The notes beneath the pieces were generated by a model. The model saw only the letters and a program-made list of their open reading frames with translations, ran no database searches and was not told the DNA's origin. A stretch of 64,000 bases of DNA from Candidatus Latescibacterota bacterium (GTDB lineage Bacteria > Latescibacterota > UBA2968 > UBA8231): contig JAJEFJ010000054.1 in NCBI GenBank assembly GCA_022820485.1, positions 62,001 to 126,000 on the forward strand, read 5' to 3'. The translations under genes and the position numbers were made by a program. This document shows, piece after piece, positions 14,164-22,182 of this stretch. The stretch's first letter is position 1. The number at the start of each line of letters is the position of its first letter.

Positions 14164-15168
14164 ATGAGCCTGAATGCGTCCGCAACGCGCGAGGAAATCG
14201 TTGCCCTCTACAAAAGCCCCATACTCGACCTCGTGTACCGCGCCGCAACCGTCCACCGCGAGCACCACGATCCGCGGCAAGTACAAGTCTGCACCCTACT
14301 GTCGATCAAGACCGGCGGCTGTCCTGAAAATTGCAGCTATTGCTCGCAGTCGGCCCACTTCGATACGAGCCTCGAACGCCAAGACCTGCTGTCGCTGGAG
14401 GCCGTGCGCGAAGCCGCCGAGCGCGCCGCCGCCGCTGGCAGTACGCGCTTCTGCATGGGCGCGGCCTGGCGCCAAGTACGCGACGGCGCGGAATTCGACC
14501 GCGTATTGGACATGGTGCGCACGGTCGCGGCCACCGGCATGGAAGTCTGCTGCACGTTGGGCATGCTCACCGCCGACCAAGCCCGCCAGTTGCGGGAAGC
14601 CGGCCTCCACGCGTACAACCACAACTTGGACACCGGAGAAAACTACTACCCCGAAATCGTCTCCACCCGCACCTATCGCGACCGCATCGAAACCCTAGGC
14701 CACGTCGGCCGCGCCGGAATATCGGTCTGCTGCGGTGGCATCTTGGGCATGGGCGAAAGCGACGAAGACCGCATCGACCTGCTCTGCGCGCTCTTGCAAC
14801 TGCCAACGCCGCCGGAATCCATACCGGTCAACTCCTTAGTACCCATCGCCGGCACGCCGCTCGGCGACCGCGAAAAAGTGACCGCGTGGGAACTCGTCCG
14901 CATGATCGCCTGCGGCCGCATCCTCTTTCCCACGGCCATGGTGCGCCTCTCGGCTGGCCGCGACCAGCTCAAGACAGCCGAACAAGCCCTGTGCTTTTTG
15001 GCCGGAGCCAATTCCATCTTTTCGGGCGACCGCCTGTTGACTACGCCTCACCCCGGCACTGACGCCGATCAAGCCCTCTTCGACCTGCTCGACCTAGAAG
15101 CGCGGCCGCCGCAAAGCGCTTCAGAGCGCGTCGATCAGCTCGCAGAAGCAGTCGTAGATCGAGGCTAG
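14164..15168 (+). CDS. bioB: Biotin synthase
   Basis: Radical-SAM enzyme that inserts sulfur into dethiobiotin, the last step of biotin synthesis. The SAM cluster cysteines are C53, C57 and C60 (GGCPENCSYCSQSAH). The motifs YNHNLDTGENYYPEI and the C-terminal GANSIFSGDRLLTTPHPG are typical. At 334 residues it has normal length. The start has a good ribosome-binding site (GAGGA). Its last 48 nt overlap the 3' end of bioA on the opposite strand. Confidence 0.98.
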   Translation: MSLNASATREEIVALYKSPILDLVYRAATVHREHHDPRQVQVCTLLSIKTGGCPENCSYCSQSAHFDTSLERQDLLSLEAVREAAERAAAAGSTRFCMGAAWRQVRDGAEFDRVLDMVRTVAATGMEVCCTLGMLTADQARQLREAGLHAYNHNLDTGENYYPEIVSTRTYRDRIETLGHVGRAGISVCCGGILGMGESDEDRIDLLCALLQLPTPPESIPVNSLVPIAGTPLGDREKVTAWELVRMIACGRILFPTAMVRLSAGRDQLKTAEQALCFLAGANSIFSGDRLLTTPHPGTDADQALFDLLDLEARPPQSASERVDQLAEAVVDRG

Positions 15169-16407
15169 CTGAGACCGCTCAATGCAGTAGGGCGGTAGCA
15201 CGTACACGCTATTGCCCAGCGGCCGCAGCAGGAATCCCCGCGCCAAAAATTGCTCCCTCAGCAGCGGCCCCACCTCGTGCAGGTATCCTTCCTCGCCTTC
15301 GACAATCACATCCGCAGCCACAATCGTACCGCACACCCGCACCCGCTTGAGCCGCTGGTGGCCGCGCAGACGCACCGCTTCCTCGCGCTGCCAAGCCGCT
15401 AGCCGGCGGAAAGGCTCGCCAACCAGCAAATCCAGCGAGGCCAACGCAGCCGCGCACCCCAAGGGATTGGCCGTATAGGAGTGTCCGTGATAGAAGGCTT
15501 TATCAGGGTCATCGTGATAGAAGGCCGAGAACACCCGCTCGCTGCAAACAGTGGCTGCCATGGGCAGAAAGCCGCCGGTTAGCCCCTTGGCCAAGCAGAT
15601 GATATCGGGTTGGGTCGCGGCTTTCTCACAGGCGAAGAGCGCCCCGGTGCGACCAAATCCGGTCAGCACTTCGTCGTAAATATCCAACACATCCCATTGG
15701 CGCAAAAGCGCCTGCACGGCCGCGAGAAAGTGCGGGCGGCACATCCGCATGCCCCCAGCACCCTGCACTAGCGGCTCAAGTATCATGGCTGCGTACTGGT
15801 TGGGATGGCGTGCCAACAACTCCTCCAGTCGCGCAAGTGCCTGCACCTCTTTGGCCTCTACCTCCCCATCGCCTTCCCAAGTGGCCGGAAAAGGCACGGC
15901 GTCCGTTGGAAAGAGCAAGTCGGCAAAAGGGCGCGTAAAAAGCGAGCGTTCCCCCACTGACATCGCCCCAATCGTATCTCCGTGATAGGCCCCCTCGAAA
16001 CGCAGAAAGCGCGTGCGATCTCGCTCGCCCTGATTGCGCCAAAACTGATAGGCCAGCTTGAGAGCAACCTCCACGGCCGTCGAGCCGTCGTCCGAGTAGA
16101 AAACCCACTTTAGCGGCGCGGGCAAGGCATCCACCAACCGCCGAGCCAACTCTTCGGCGGGGCGATGGGTAAATCCGGCCGCTATTACCTGTTCTAACTC
16201 TTTAGCCTGCTCGGCCACCGCGGCGGCGATCTCGGGTTGGCCGTGGCCGTGCAAGGTCACCCACCAGCTCGAAATGCAGTCGAGGATCTGCCGCCCATCC
16301 TCTAGCTCTAGCACGGCCCCGCGACCAGCGCGAACCTGCTGCACTGGCAATGCCGCCTTCATCTGGGTAAAAGGCGACCACACGTGGGAAACAACGCGTT
16401 CAGTCAT
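15121..16407 (-). CDS. bioA: Adenosylmethionine-8-amino-7-oxononanoate aminotransferase
   Basis: PLP enzyme that converts KAPA to DAPA using SAM as amino donor. The 428-residue protein starts with the BioA-typical VWSPFTQMK and has YSDDGSTAVEVALKLAYQFW, the FEGAYHGDTIGAMSVG segment and the PLP-lysine region CLAKGLTGGFLPMAAT. The ATG at 16407 overlaps the bioD stop by 8 nt. A TTG at 16428 would lengthen the overlap and lacks support. Confidence 0.97.
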   Translation of the reverse strand: MTERVVSHVWSPFTQMKAALPVQQVRAGRGAVLELEDGRQILDCISSWWVTLHGHGQPEIAAAVAEQAKELEQVIAAGFTHRPAEELARRLVDALPAPLKWVFYSDDGSTAVEVALKLAYQFWRNQGERDRTRFLRFEGAYHGDTIGAMSVGERSLFTRPFADLLFPTDAVPFPATWEGDGEVEAKEVQALARLEELLARHPNQYAAMILEPLVQGAGGMRMCRPHFLAAVQALLRQWDVLDIYDEVLTGFGRTGALFACEKAATQPDIICLAKGLTGGFLPMAATVCSERVFSAFYHDDPDKAFYHGHSYTANPLGCAAALASLDLLVGEPFRRLAAWQREEAVRLRGHQRLKRVRVCGTIVAADVIVEGEEGYLHEVGPLLREQFLARGFLLRPLGNSVYVLPPYCIERSQLASIYDCFCELIDAL

Positions 16408-17023
16408 GGCGGCCAAAATAGCGAGCAAAAAGCGCCCGGACCTTGGCGGGCGACAGCTCTACCCGGCGGTCGATTACAGCTAACACAGGCACCTCTCCGT
16501 AGTGCGCGATAGCTTGGCAGTTGGCTGGGTTGGAGGGACCGTTGACCACCACGCCCAAGAGCGGGCAACCTCGGCGGCGCAACTGGTCTAGCGTCAATAG
16601 CGTGTGATTGATGGTGCCCAATTCGCTGCGCGCCACCACCAGCACCGGCAGCCCTAGATCAACCATCAGATCGACCATCAGGTGCTGGTCGTCGAGCGGC
16701 ACCATAACCCCACCAGCCCCTTCGACGATCAAGCGCTTTTGCACGGGCAGCGCAAAGCGGCTCATCTCGATCTGCACGCCCTCGCGCCGGGCCGCCTCGT
16801 GCGGCGACAAGGGTTCGCGCAGGCGATAGGTCTCCGGCAGGACGCGCTCGGCTGGCAGGCCAGTGACGCGCCGCACCCAATCGGAGTCTGCATCAACTCC
16901 GCTTTGCACGGGCTTCCAATAGGCGGCCTCTAGCCCCACGGCTAGCAGCGCCGCCACATAGGACTTGCCAACGCCCGTGTCCGTGCCGGTGACGAACAAG
17001 CGCGGAGGAAGTTCAGTTGCCAC
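16400..17023 (-). CDS. bioD: Dethiobiotin synthetase
   Basis: ATP-dependent enzyme that closes the ureido ring (DAPA plus CO2 to dethiobiotin). The 207-residue protein has the P-loop GTDTGVGKS (residues 12-20), the substrate segment YWKPVQSG, and VEGAGGVMVPLDD with the family's Mg-binding Glu. It overlaps bioC by 11 nt and bioA by 8 nt, indicating one transcript. Confidence 0.97.
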   Translation of the reverse strand: MATELPPRLFVTGTDTGVGKSYVAALLAVGLEAAYWKPVQSGVDADSDWVRRVTGLPAERVLPETYRLREPLSPHEAARREGVQIEMSRFALPVQKRLIVEGAGGVMVPLDDQHLMVDLMVDLGLPVLVVARSELGTINHTLLTLDQLRRRGCPLLGVVVNGPSNPANCQAIAHYGEVPVLAVIDRRVELSPAKVRALFARYFGRHD

Positions 17024-17819
17024 AGTTCCACGCTTTCTCGACGGCTAGATAGTGAATAGCGCACGTGATCTCCACGCCGTTGGGGCAGTCGCGATCCCAG
17101 CCGCGCAAGAACTGGCGCAATTGCGCAGGTCCAAGGGTGCTCAGCCGCGCCGACGTATGGGCTCCCGTGCCCTTGAAGTGGCGCAAAAAGGCGCACGCGG
17201 TCGGAAAGCGCAGTGCAATCACTTGTTGCCATTGGCGCACTGCGACCGACTCAGCGGCAAATACGCGGGCGACAGACGCTAAGTCGGGCAAGGCGTTGGC
17301 GCTACAGGGGATGCCTTGGCGTGCACATTGGTGGTGCCATTCGGCGTACGACCCCGCCCCCGGATAGGAGCAGAGCAACTGTCCGCCGGGTTTGAGCGCG
17401 GCCAATAGCTGCTGTAGCCCGGCGCGCAAATCGGCGAACCAATGCACCACAAAGCTGGCGCAGATCAAGGCGTAGCGTCCCTTGCTTCCTAACTGCTCCC
17501 CATCCAAGACTCGGTAGCGGATGTCTGGATGGGTGGTCTCAGCGGCCATTTTTTGCCGACAATGCGCGACCATGGCTGGCGCAAGGTCGGTCAACTCCAA
17601 GCGACGCCCGGGAAAGAGTTCGGCTAATGACGCGCTCAAAAAGCCCGTGCCGCAACCGATTTCGAGTACGGGACCTTCTACTAGGTTGTCGGCGCACTCG
17701 GCAGCACATTTAGCCAAAGTAGCGGCCCCAGTGCGCTGCTCCTCGGCGTGGCAGTCGTACGTCGAGGCGCTACGGGAGAAGTTCTCGACAACCCGCGCTT
17801 TGAAACTCGCTTCCGTCAT
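17013..17819 (-). CDS. bioC: Malonyl-ACP O-methyltransferase
   Basis: SAM methyltransferase that methylates malonyl-ACP so that fatty-acid synthase can build pimeloyl-ACP. The 268-residue protein has the BioC N-terminus (VVENFSRSASTYDCHAEEQ) and SAM motif I (VLEIGCGTGFLSASLAE), followed by LELTDLAPAMV. The ATG at 17819 overlaps the stop of the esterase gene by 4 nt (ATGA). Confidence 0.94.
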   Translation of the reverse strand: MTEASFKARVVENFSRSASTYDCHAEEQRTGAATLAKCAAECADNLVEGPVLEIGCGTGFLSASLAELFPGRRLELTDLAPAMVAHCRQKMAAETTHPDIRYRVLDGEQLGSKGRYALICASFVVHWFADLRAGLQQLLAALKPGGQLLCSYPGAGSYAEWHHQCARQGIPCSANALPDLASVARVFAAESVAVRQWQQVIALRFPTACAFLRHFKGTGAHTSARLSTLGPAQLRQFLRGWDRDCPNGVEITCAIHYLAVEKAWNCGN

Positions 17820-18478
17820 ACAGGTCGCATCCCGTGCCAAGCTCGTTCGACGCGCTCCCAAGACGTGCGAACATGCGTCAAGGGCAGCGCGTGGCCAGCC
17901 TCCGCGACGATGGCAAGCTCGCTGTTGGGCAGCAGTTCGCGCAACTCCTCGGCCCGCTCCACCGGCACCACGCGGTCGCGACTGCCGTGCAAAATGAGCA
18001 CCTGTGCCGCGGCCGGTATCGCGGCTAGTTCCAGCACACTCTCCTGCAACAGTTGCAAATCTCGACGCAAGACGTCGGCGTCAACAACCTCGGGCCAGTG
18101 ACCTTCCGACGACACGCCACAACGGGCGTAAAAATCGGCCAACAAAGCCGCTGGCTCGCGCTCCAAGCGCGCCAGCATCTGCTCTACCGTGCGGCGCGAG
18201 CGCCGGGCTTGGCGGGCGCATGCAGAGTGAAAGCTGCGAAAACCACTAATAATCACGATCAACTCCGCTGACGCCCATAGCTGCGGCGACAACAGGTGCA
18301 AGCCGAGGGAGTGGGCCAAGACGATGCGCGGCCGAACTGCGACCGTCACGGCTGAGCCAAAATACCCTCGATCTGGGCAGTGCAGCGCAAAGCCAGCAGG
18401 TAAGACATCCCGCCAGCGACCCCAGCACCAAGCGCCAAAGCCCCACCCGTGTTGGGCGACCACGTCAACGCCGGCCAT
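17816..18478 (-). CDS. BioH-type pimeloyl-ACP methyl ester esterase (alpha/beta hydrolase)
   Basis: Likely removes the methyl group from pimeloyl-ACP methyl ester, ending the BioC-initiated branch. The 220-residue alpha/beta hydrolase has an early oxyanion segment HGWGFGAWCW, the nucleophile elbow AHSLG, a late acid (HGSRDRVVP) and a histidine (AEAGHALPL). Position between bioF and bioC, with 14-nt and 4-nt overlaps, supports the role. It is short for BioH and similar to the variable BioG/BioH/BioV replacements, so I give no gene symbol. Confidence 0.82.
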   Translation of the reverse strand: MAGVDVVAQHGWGFGAWCWGRWRDVLPAGFALHCPDRGYFGSAVTVAVRPRIVLAHSLGLHLLSPQLWASAELIVIISGFRSFHSACARQARRSRRTVEQMLARLEREPAALLADFYARCGVSSEGHWPEVVDADVLRRDLQLLQESVLELAAIPAAAQVLILHGSRDRVVPVERAEELRELLPNSELAIVAEAGHALPLTHVRTSWERVERAWHGMRPV

Positions 18479-19631
18479 CGCGCCACCGCCGTAGCAGTTC
18501 CACCAGCATATCGAGGTCGCTCTGTTGGTGTAGGGCGCTAAGCGCCAAGCGAATCCGCGCCCGCCCCGGCTCGACCGTAGGAGGGCGTATGGCCACCGCG
18601 AGAACGCCATTTTCTTCTAGATAGGCGTTCAGATTTAGCGCGTCGTCCTCCGCACCCACCATCAGCGGTACGATCTGCGCGGTCGCCGCGCCTGTGTCCC
18701 AGCCTTGCGCCCTGAGCGCGCCGCGCAAGTATTCGGCATGGCCGAGCAGGGTTCGGCGCTGGGTGTCCATTTGCGGCACCAACTCTAGCGCCGCATCCAC
18801 TGCGCCCAAGACGGCCGGCGGCAGCGCGGTCGTATAGATAAACCCTGGGCAACAGTTGACCAAGTACTCCCACAACTTCTCGCCGCAAGCCACGTACGCC
18901 CCAAAAGACCCCAGCGCCTTGCCGAACGTGCCTATGCATACGTCCACGGCCTTGCCACATGTCAGCCCCATCCCCCGCTCGCCCAGAACGCCCGTGGCGT
19001 GGGCTTCGTCGATGACCAGCAGCGCGTTGAATTCCCCAGCCAACTCGACGAGTGCGTCAATGTCGCTGACATCGCCATCCATGCTAAACACTGATTCGGT
19101 GACAATCACTCGGCGCGAGTGGTCCGCCCTCGCGCTTTCCGCCAGCAGAGCGCGCAGGTGATCCAAATTGCCGTGGCGGTAGCGCCGCATCCGACAGCGC
19201 CCCAAGACCGCCCCTTGGACCAAGCTGTTGTGGCAGAGTCGATCAAGCAAGATGAGCGCGCGTCGATCGACCAGCGTCGGCAACAGCGAAACGTTAGCCT
19301 GATAGCCGGAATTGAGCACCAGCGCCCGCTCGGTCTGCTTGAGCCTAGCCAAGGTCTGCTCCACTTGGGCAAAGCCCGGCTGGGAACCACAGATCAAGCG
19401 CGCGGCCGTGGCCCCGGTCCCGTAGCGCTCGACGAACTCAATGGCCCGCGCCTGCACAAGCGGATGCGACGCCAAGCCGAGATAGTCGTTGGAGCTAAAA
19501 TTGACTAACTCGCGGCCATGGGCGCGCACGCGCGTACCGCCGCACGGCTCCCAAGTCCGCAACGACCGCATCTGCCCGGCCTGTTGTCGCCGCACCAATT
19601 CGGCGTGAATAAAATCGAATTTTCCCTGCAT
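18465..19631 (-). CDS. bioF: 8-amino-7-oxononanoate synthase
   Basis: PLP-dependent condensation of pimeloyl-ACP/CoA with L-alanine. The 388-residue protein has NFSSNDYLGLASHP near the start, GTGATAARLICGS, IDEAHATGVLG, and the Schiff-base lysine in GTFGKALGSFG. The ATG at 19631 is a reasonable start but lacks a clear Shine-Dalgarno sequence; a TTG 36 nt upstream is possible. It is the first gene of bioF-bioH-bioC-bioD-bioA and is divergent from panB. Confidence 0.96.
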   Translation of the reverse strand: MQGKFDFIHAELVRRQQAGQMRSLRTWEPCGGTRVRAHGRELVNFSSNDYLGLASHPLVQARAIEFVERYGTGATAARLICGSQPGFAQVEQTLARLKQTERALVLNSGYQANVSLLPTLVDRRALILLDRLCHNSLVQGAVLGRCRMRRYRHGNLDHLRALLAESARADHSRRVIVTESVFSMDGDVSDIDALVELAGEFNALLVIDEAHATGVLGERGMGLTCGKAVDVCIGTFGKALGSFGAYVACGEKLWEYLVNCCPGFIYTTALPPAVLGAVDAALELVPQMDTQRRTLLGHAEYLRGALRAQGWDTGAATAQIVPLMVGAEDDALNLNAYLEENGVLAVAIRPPTVEPGRARIRLALSALHQQSDLDMLVELLRRWRDGRR

Positions 19632-19685
19632 AAAGGTGAAGCTGTGCCAAATGATTCGCCCAAGCAAGGCGAGCCGCCTACAGAC

Positions 19686-19714
19686 TTGCCGCGCAAGGTG
19701 CGCCGCTCTATACT
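19686..19714 (+). promoter_or_regulatory. Candidate panB promoter
   Basis: TTGCCG (19686-19691), a 17-bp spacer and TATACT (19709-19714) form a good sigma-70-type promoter. The expected transcription start near 19721 leaves a leader of about 22 nt before the panB ATG. Confidence 0.55.
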
Positions 19715-19742
19715 ATCGCCTGTAAACTTGCCCTCCGCTGCC

Positions 19743-20639
19743 ATGGCGACGACGACCAATAAAATCACCGTTTCTTCGCTCCAGTCCAAAAAGGAGCGCG
19801 GCCAAAAGATCTGCATGTTGACGGCCTACGACTACCCCACGGCCGCACTGCAAGACGAAGCAGGCCTCGACGTAATCTTGGTCGGCGACTCCGTGGGCAC
19901 CAATGTCTTGGGCTATCGCGGCCCGCAGCAGGTGACCATGGACGACATCCTCCACCACCTGCGGGCAGTGCGCCGGGCAGTGCGCCGGGCCTTTCTCCTC
20001 GCCGACCTGCCCTTCATGTCCTTTCAGCCGTCGGTCGAGACCGCGGTCAAAAACGCCGGGCGCTTGGTGCAGGAGGGCGGGGCCGAAGGCGTCAAATTAG
20101 AGGGCGGCCTGCCGGTCTTGCCGCAGCTAAAAGCCATCGTTGACGCCGGCATTCCGGTCGTCGGCCATCTCGGGTTTACTCCGCAGTCCCAAGCTCGCGA
20201 ATTCTACCTGTTCAGCGACCGGCGCGGCACCGTGCCCAAGTTTCACGGCAAGGGGCCGAAGGGGGCCAAAGCCCTCGTCGAGCAAGCCCTGCGTTTAGAG
20301 GACGCCGGCGTGTTCTCCTTGGTCTTGGAGATGGTCACGGAAGAGGCCGCCCAAGCCGTCACCGAGCGACTCAAAATTCCGGTCATCGGCATCGGCGCTG
20401 GCCGCTATTGCGACGGCCAAGTGCTGATCGTCCACGACCTCGTCGGCCTCAACGAAGAAGACCTAATCCTGACCAAAGCCTACGGCCAAGCGCGCCAGGA
20501 TTGGATCGAAATGTTCAAAACGTACTGCCGAGAAGTCGCCGAAGGCCACTTCCCCACGGCTGAAAACACAGCACACATGGCCCCTGCAAAACGCGCTCAA
20601 CTAGATCAACTGCTCAACGATAACGGTAAGAATCGCTAA
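19743..20639 (+). CDS. panB: 3-methyl-2-oxobutanoate hydroxymethyltransferase
   Basis: First committed step of pantothenate synthesis (ketopantoate from alpha-ketoisovalerate and methylene-THF). The 298-residue protein has KICMLTAYDYPTAALQDEAG, the metal/substrate loop VGDSVGTNVLGY, LLADLPFMSF, VKLEGG, VGHLGFTPQS and VIGIGAGRYCDGQVLI. The ATG at 19743 matches the family start; upstream in-frame codons are unrelated. A gap of 22 nt separates it from the symporter gene. Confidence 0.96.
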   Translation: MATTTNKITVSSLQSKKERGQKICMLTAYDYPTAALQDEAGLDVILVGDSVGTNVLGYRGPQQVTMDDILHHLRAVRRAVRRAFLLADLPFMSFQPSVETAVKNAGRLVQEGGAEGVKLEGGLPVLPQLKAIVDAGIPVVGHLGFTPQSQAREFYLFSDRRGTVPKFHGKGPKGAKALVEQALRLEDAGVFSLVLEMVTEEAAQAVTERLKIPVIGIGAGRYCDGQVLIVHDLVGLNEEDLILTKAYGQARQDWIEMFKTYCREVAEGHFPTAENTAHMAPAKRAQLDQLLNDNGKNR

Positions 20640-20661
20640 TCCTTTGAGAGGAAAATTTCCT

Positions 20662-22179
20662 ATGCGCTTATTCTACGCTGCCGCCCTGATGCTTGCATTC
20701 GCCGCTCCCGTTCTAGCCCAAGACGCCGACCAAAACTGGATTCAGACGGCCATCGCCAGCTTGGATTCCGCGTTTGGCTCCATCGTCTCGGCGATGGCTA
20801 GTGTTCTCTTCGCCGACCTAGGGACGAAAATTCCCCTCATCATCTGGGTGCTCGTCCTAGGCGGCATCTACTATTCGTTCTATTTTGGCTGGATCTCCCT
20901 GCGCGGCTTCCGCCACTCCATCGACGTCATCCGCGGTCGCTACGACGACCCCAACGATCCAGGCGAGATCTCCCATTTCCAAGCCCTCACCAGCGCCCTG
21001 TCGGCCACCATTGGCCTCGGCAATATCGCCGGTGTCGCCATTGCCGTCAGCTTGGGCGGGCCGGGTGCGGTCTTCTGGATGCTCCTGACCGCCTTGTTCG
21101 GCATGTCCTCCAAGCTGGCTTCCTGCACCCTAGCCGTCATGTACCGCAAAATTCACCCCGACGGCCGCATCTCCGGCGGGCCGATGTACTACCTAGAGCA
21201 CGGGCTTGCCGGTAAAGGACTCAAGTCGTTGGGCCGCGTCTTCGCCATTTTGTTTGCCATTTTCGCCATCGGTGGCTCCCTCGGCGGCGGCAACATGTTC
21301 CAAGTCAACCAGACGGTCGAGATCCTCAGCACCGTATCCCCGGCTGTAGGAGAATACAACTGGGTCTTCGGCCTCCTCTTCGCCTCGTTGATCTCCTTGG
21401 TCATCATCGGCGGCATTAAGCGAATTGGCCGCGTTACTTCGCGGATCGTGCCCTTCATGTGCCTGCTCTACGTGGCGGCCTCCCTCGTCATCATTCTGTC
21501 ACACATCGGAGAAGTACCCGCCATGATCGCGACCATTTTCCGTCAAGCCTTCTCGCCGCAGGCCCTGTACGGCGGCTTTTTAGGCGTCCTAGTCGTCGGC
21601 ATCAAGCGGGCAGCCTTTTCCAATGAGGCCGGTCTCGGCTCGGCGGCTTTTGCCCATGCCGCGGCCAAGACCAACGAGCCAGCGCGCGAGGGCATGGTCG
21701 CGATGATCGGCCCCTTCATCGACACGATCGTCATCTGTTTGATGACCGCTTTGGTCTGCATGATTACCGGGGTGTACACCGATCCTCAGTTCCAAGCAAG
21801 TGAAGGCTTTATCGTCGGAGCCAAAATGACTTCGGCGGCCTTTGATTCGTTCCTGCCCGGTGCCCGCTATGTCCTCGCCATTGGCGTCATGCTCTTTGCT
21901 TACTCAACCATGATTTCGTGGTCTTACTATGGGGAACGGGCGTGGGAGTACCTCTTCGGCAGCCAATTCACGCTAATTTACCGAGTCATTTTCATCGTCT
22001 TCGTCGTCTTCGGCTCGGTCGTCACGCTCAAAAACGTGCTCGACTTTACCGATATGCTCATCTTGAGCATGGCCTTCCCCAACATCATCGGCGGCGTCAT
22101 CCTCAGCCCGCAGATCAAGGCGTGCCTGCAAGACTACTGGGGTCGGCTGAAAAGCGGCGAGATGAAGCGCTACAAGTAG
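20662..22179 (+). CDS. Sodium:alanine/glycine symporter (AGCS family)
   Basis: Na+-coupled amino-acid importer of 505 residues. It has a cleavable-looking signal peptide (MRLFYAAALMLAFAAPVLAQ) and about ten membrane helices. AGCS signatures are GLGNIAGVAIAVSLGGPGAVFWM, FSNEAGLGSAAFAHAA and CTLAVMYRKIHPDG. The ATG at 20662 follows AGAGGA. It may be cotranscribed with panB. It would draw on the sodium gradient made by NQR; alanine is the usual substrate, but specificity cannot be read here. Confidence 0.93.
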   Translation: MRLFYAAALMLAFAAPVLAQDADQNWIQTAIASLDSAFGSIVSAMASVLFADLGTKIPLIIWVLVLGGIYYSFYFGWISLRGFRHSIDVIRGRYDDPNDPGEISHFQALTSALSATIGLGNIAGVAIAVSLGGPGAVFWMLLTALFGMSSKLASCTLAVMYRKIHPDGRISGGPMYYLEHGLAGKGLKSLGRVFAILFAIFAIGGSLGGGNMFQVNQTVEILSTVSPAVGEYNWVFGLLFASLISLVIIGGIKRIGRVTSRIVPFMCLLYVAASLVIILSHIGEVPAMIATIFRQAFSPQALYGGFLGVLVVGIKRAAFSNEAGLGSAAFAHAAAKTNEPAREGMVAMIGPFIDTIVICLMTALVCMITGVYTDPQFQASEGFIVGAKMTSAAFDSFLPGARYVLAIGVMLFAYSTMISWSYYGERAWEYLFGSQFTLIYRVIFIVFVVFGSVVTLKNVLDFTDMLILSMAFPNIIGGVILSPQIKACLQDYWGRLKSGEMKRYK

Positions 22180-22182
22180 AGT

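Noticed and set aside
19965-19988. 12-nt tandem duplication in panB
   Set aside because: It gives AVRRAVRRAF, but the protein keeps the length of ordinary PanB at this place, so it is coincidental codon repetition rather than an insertion.
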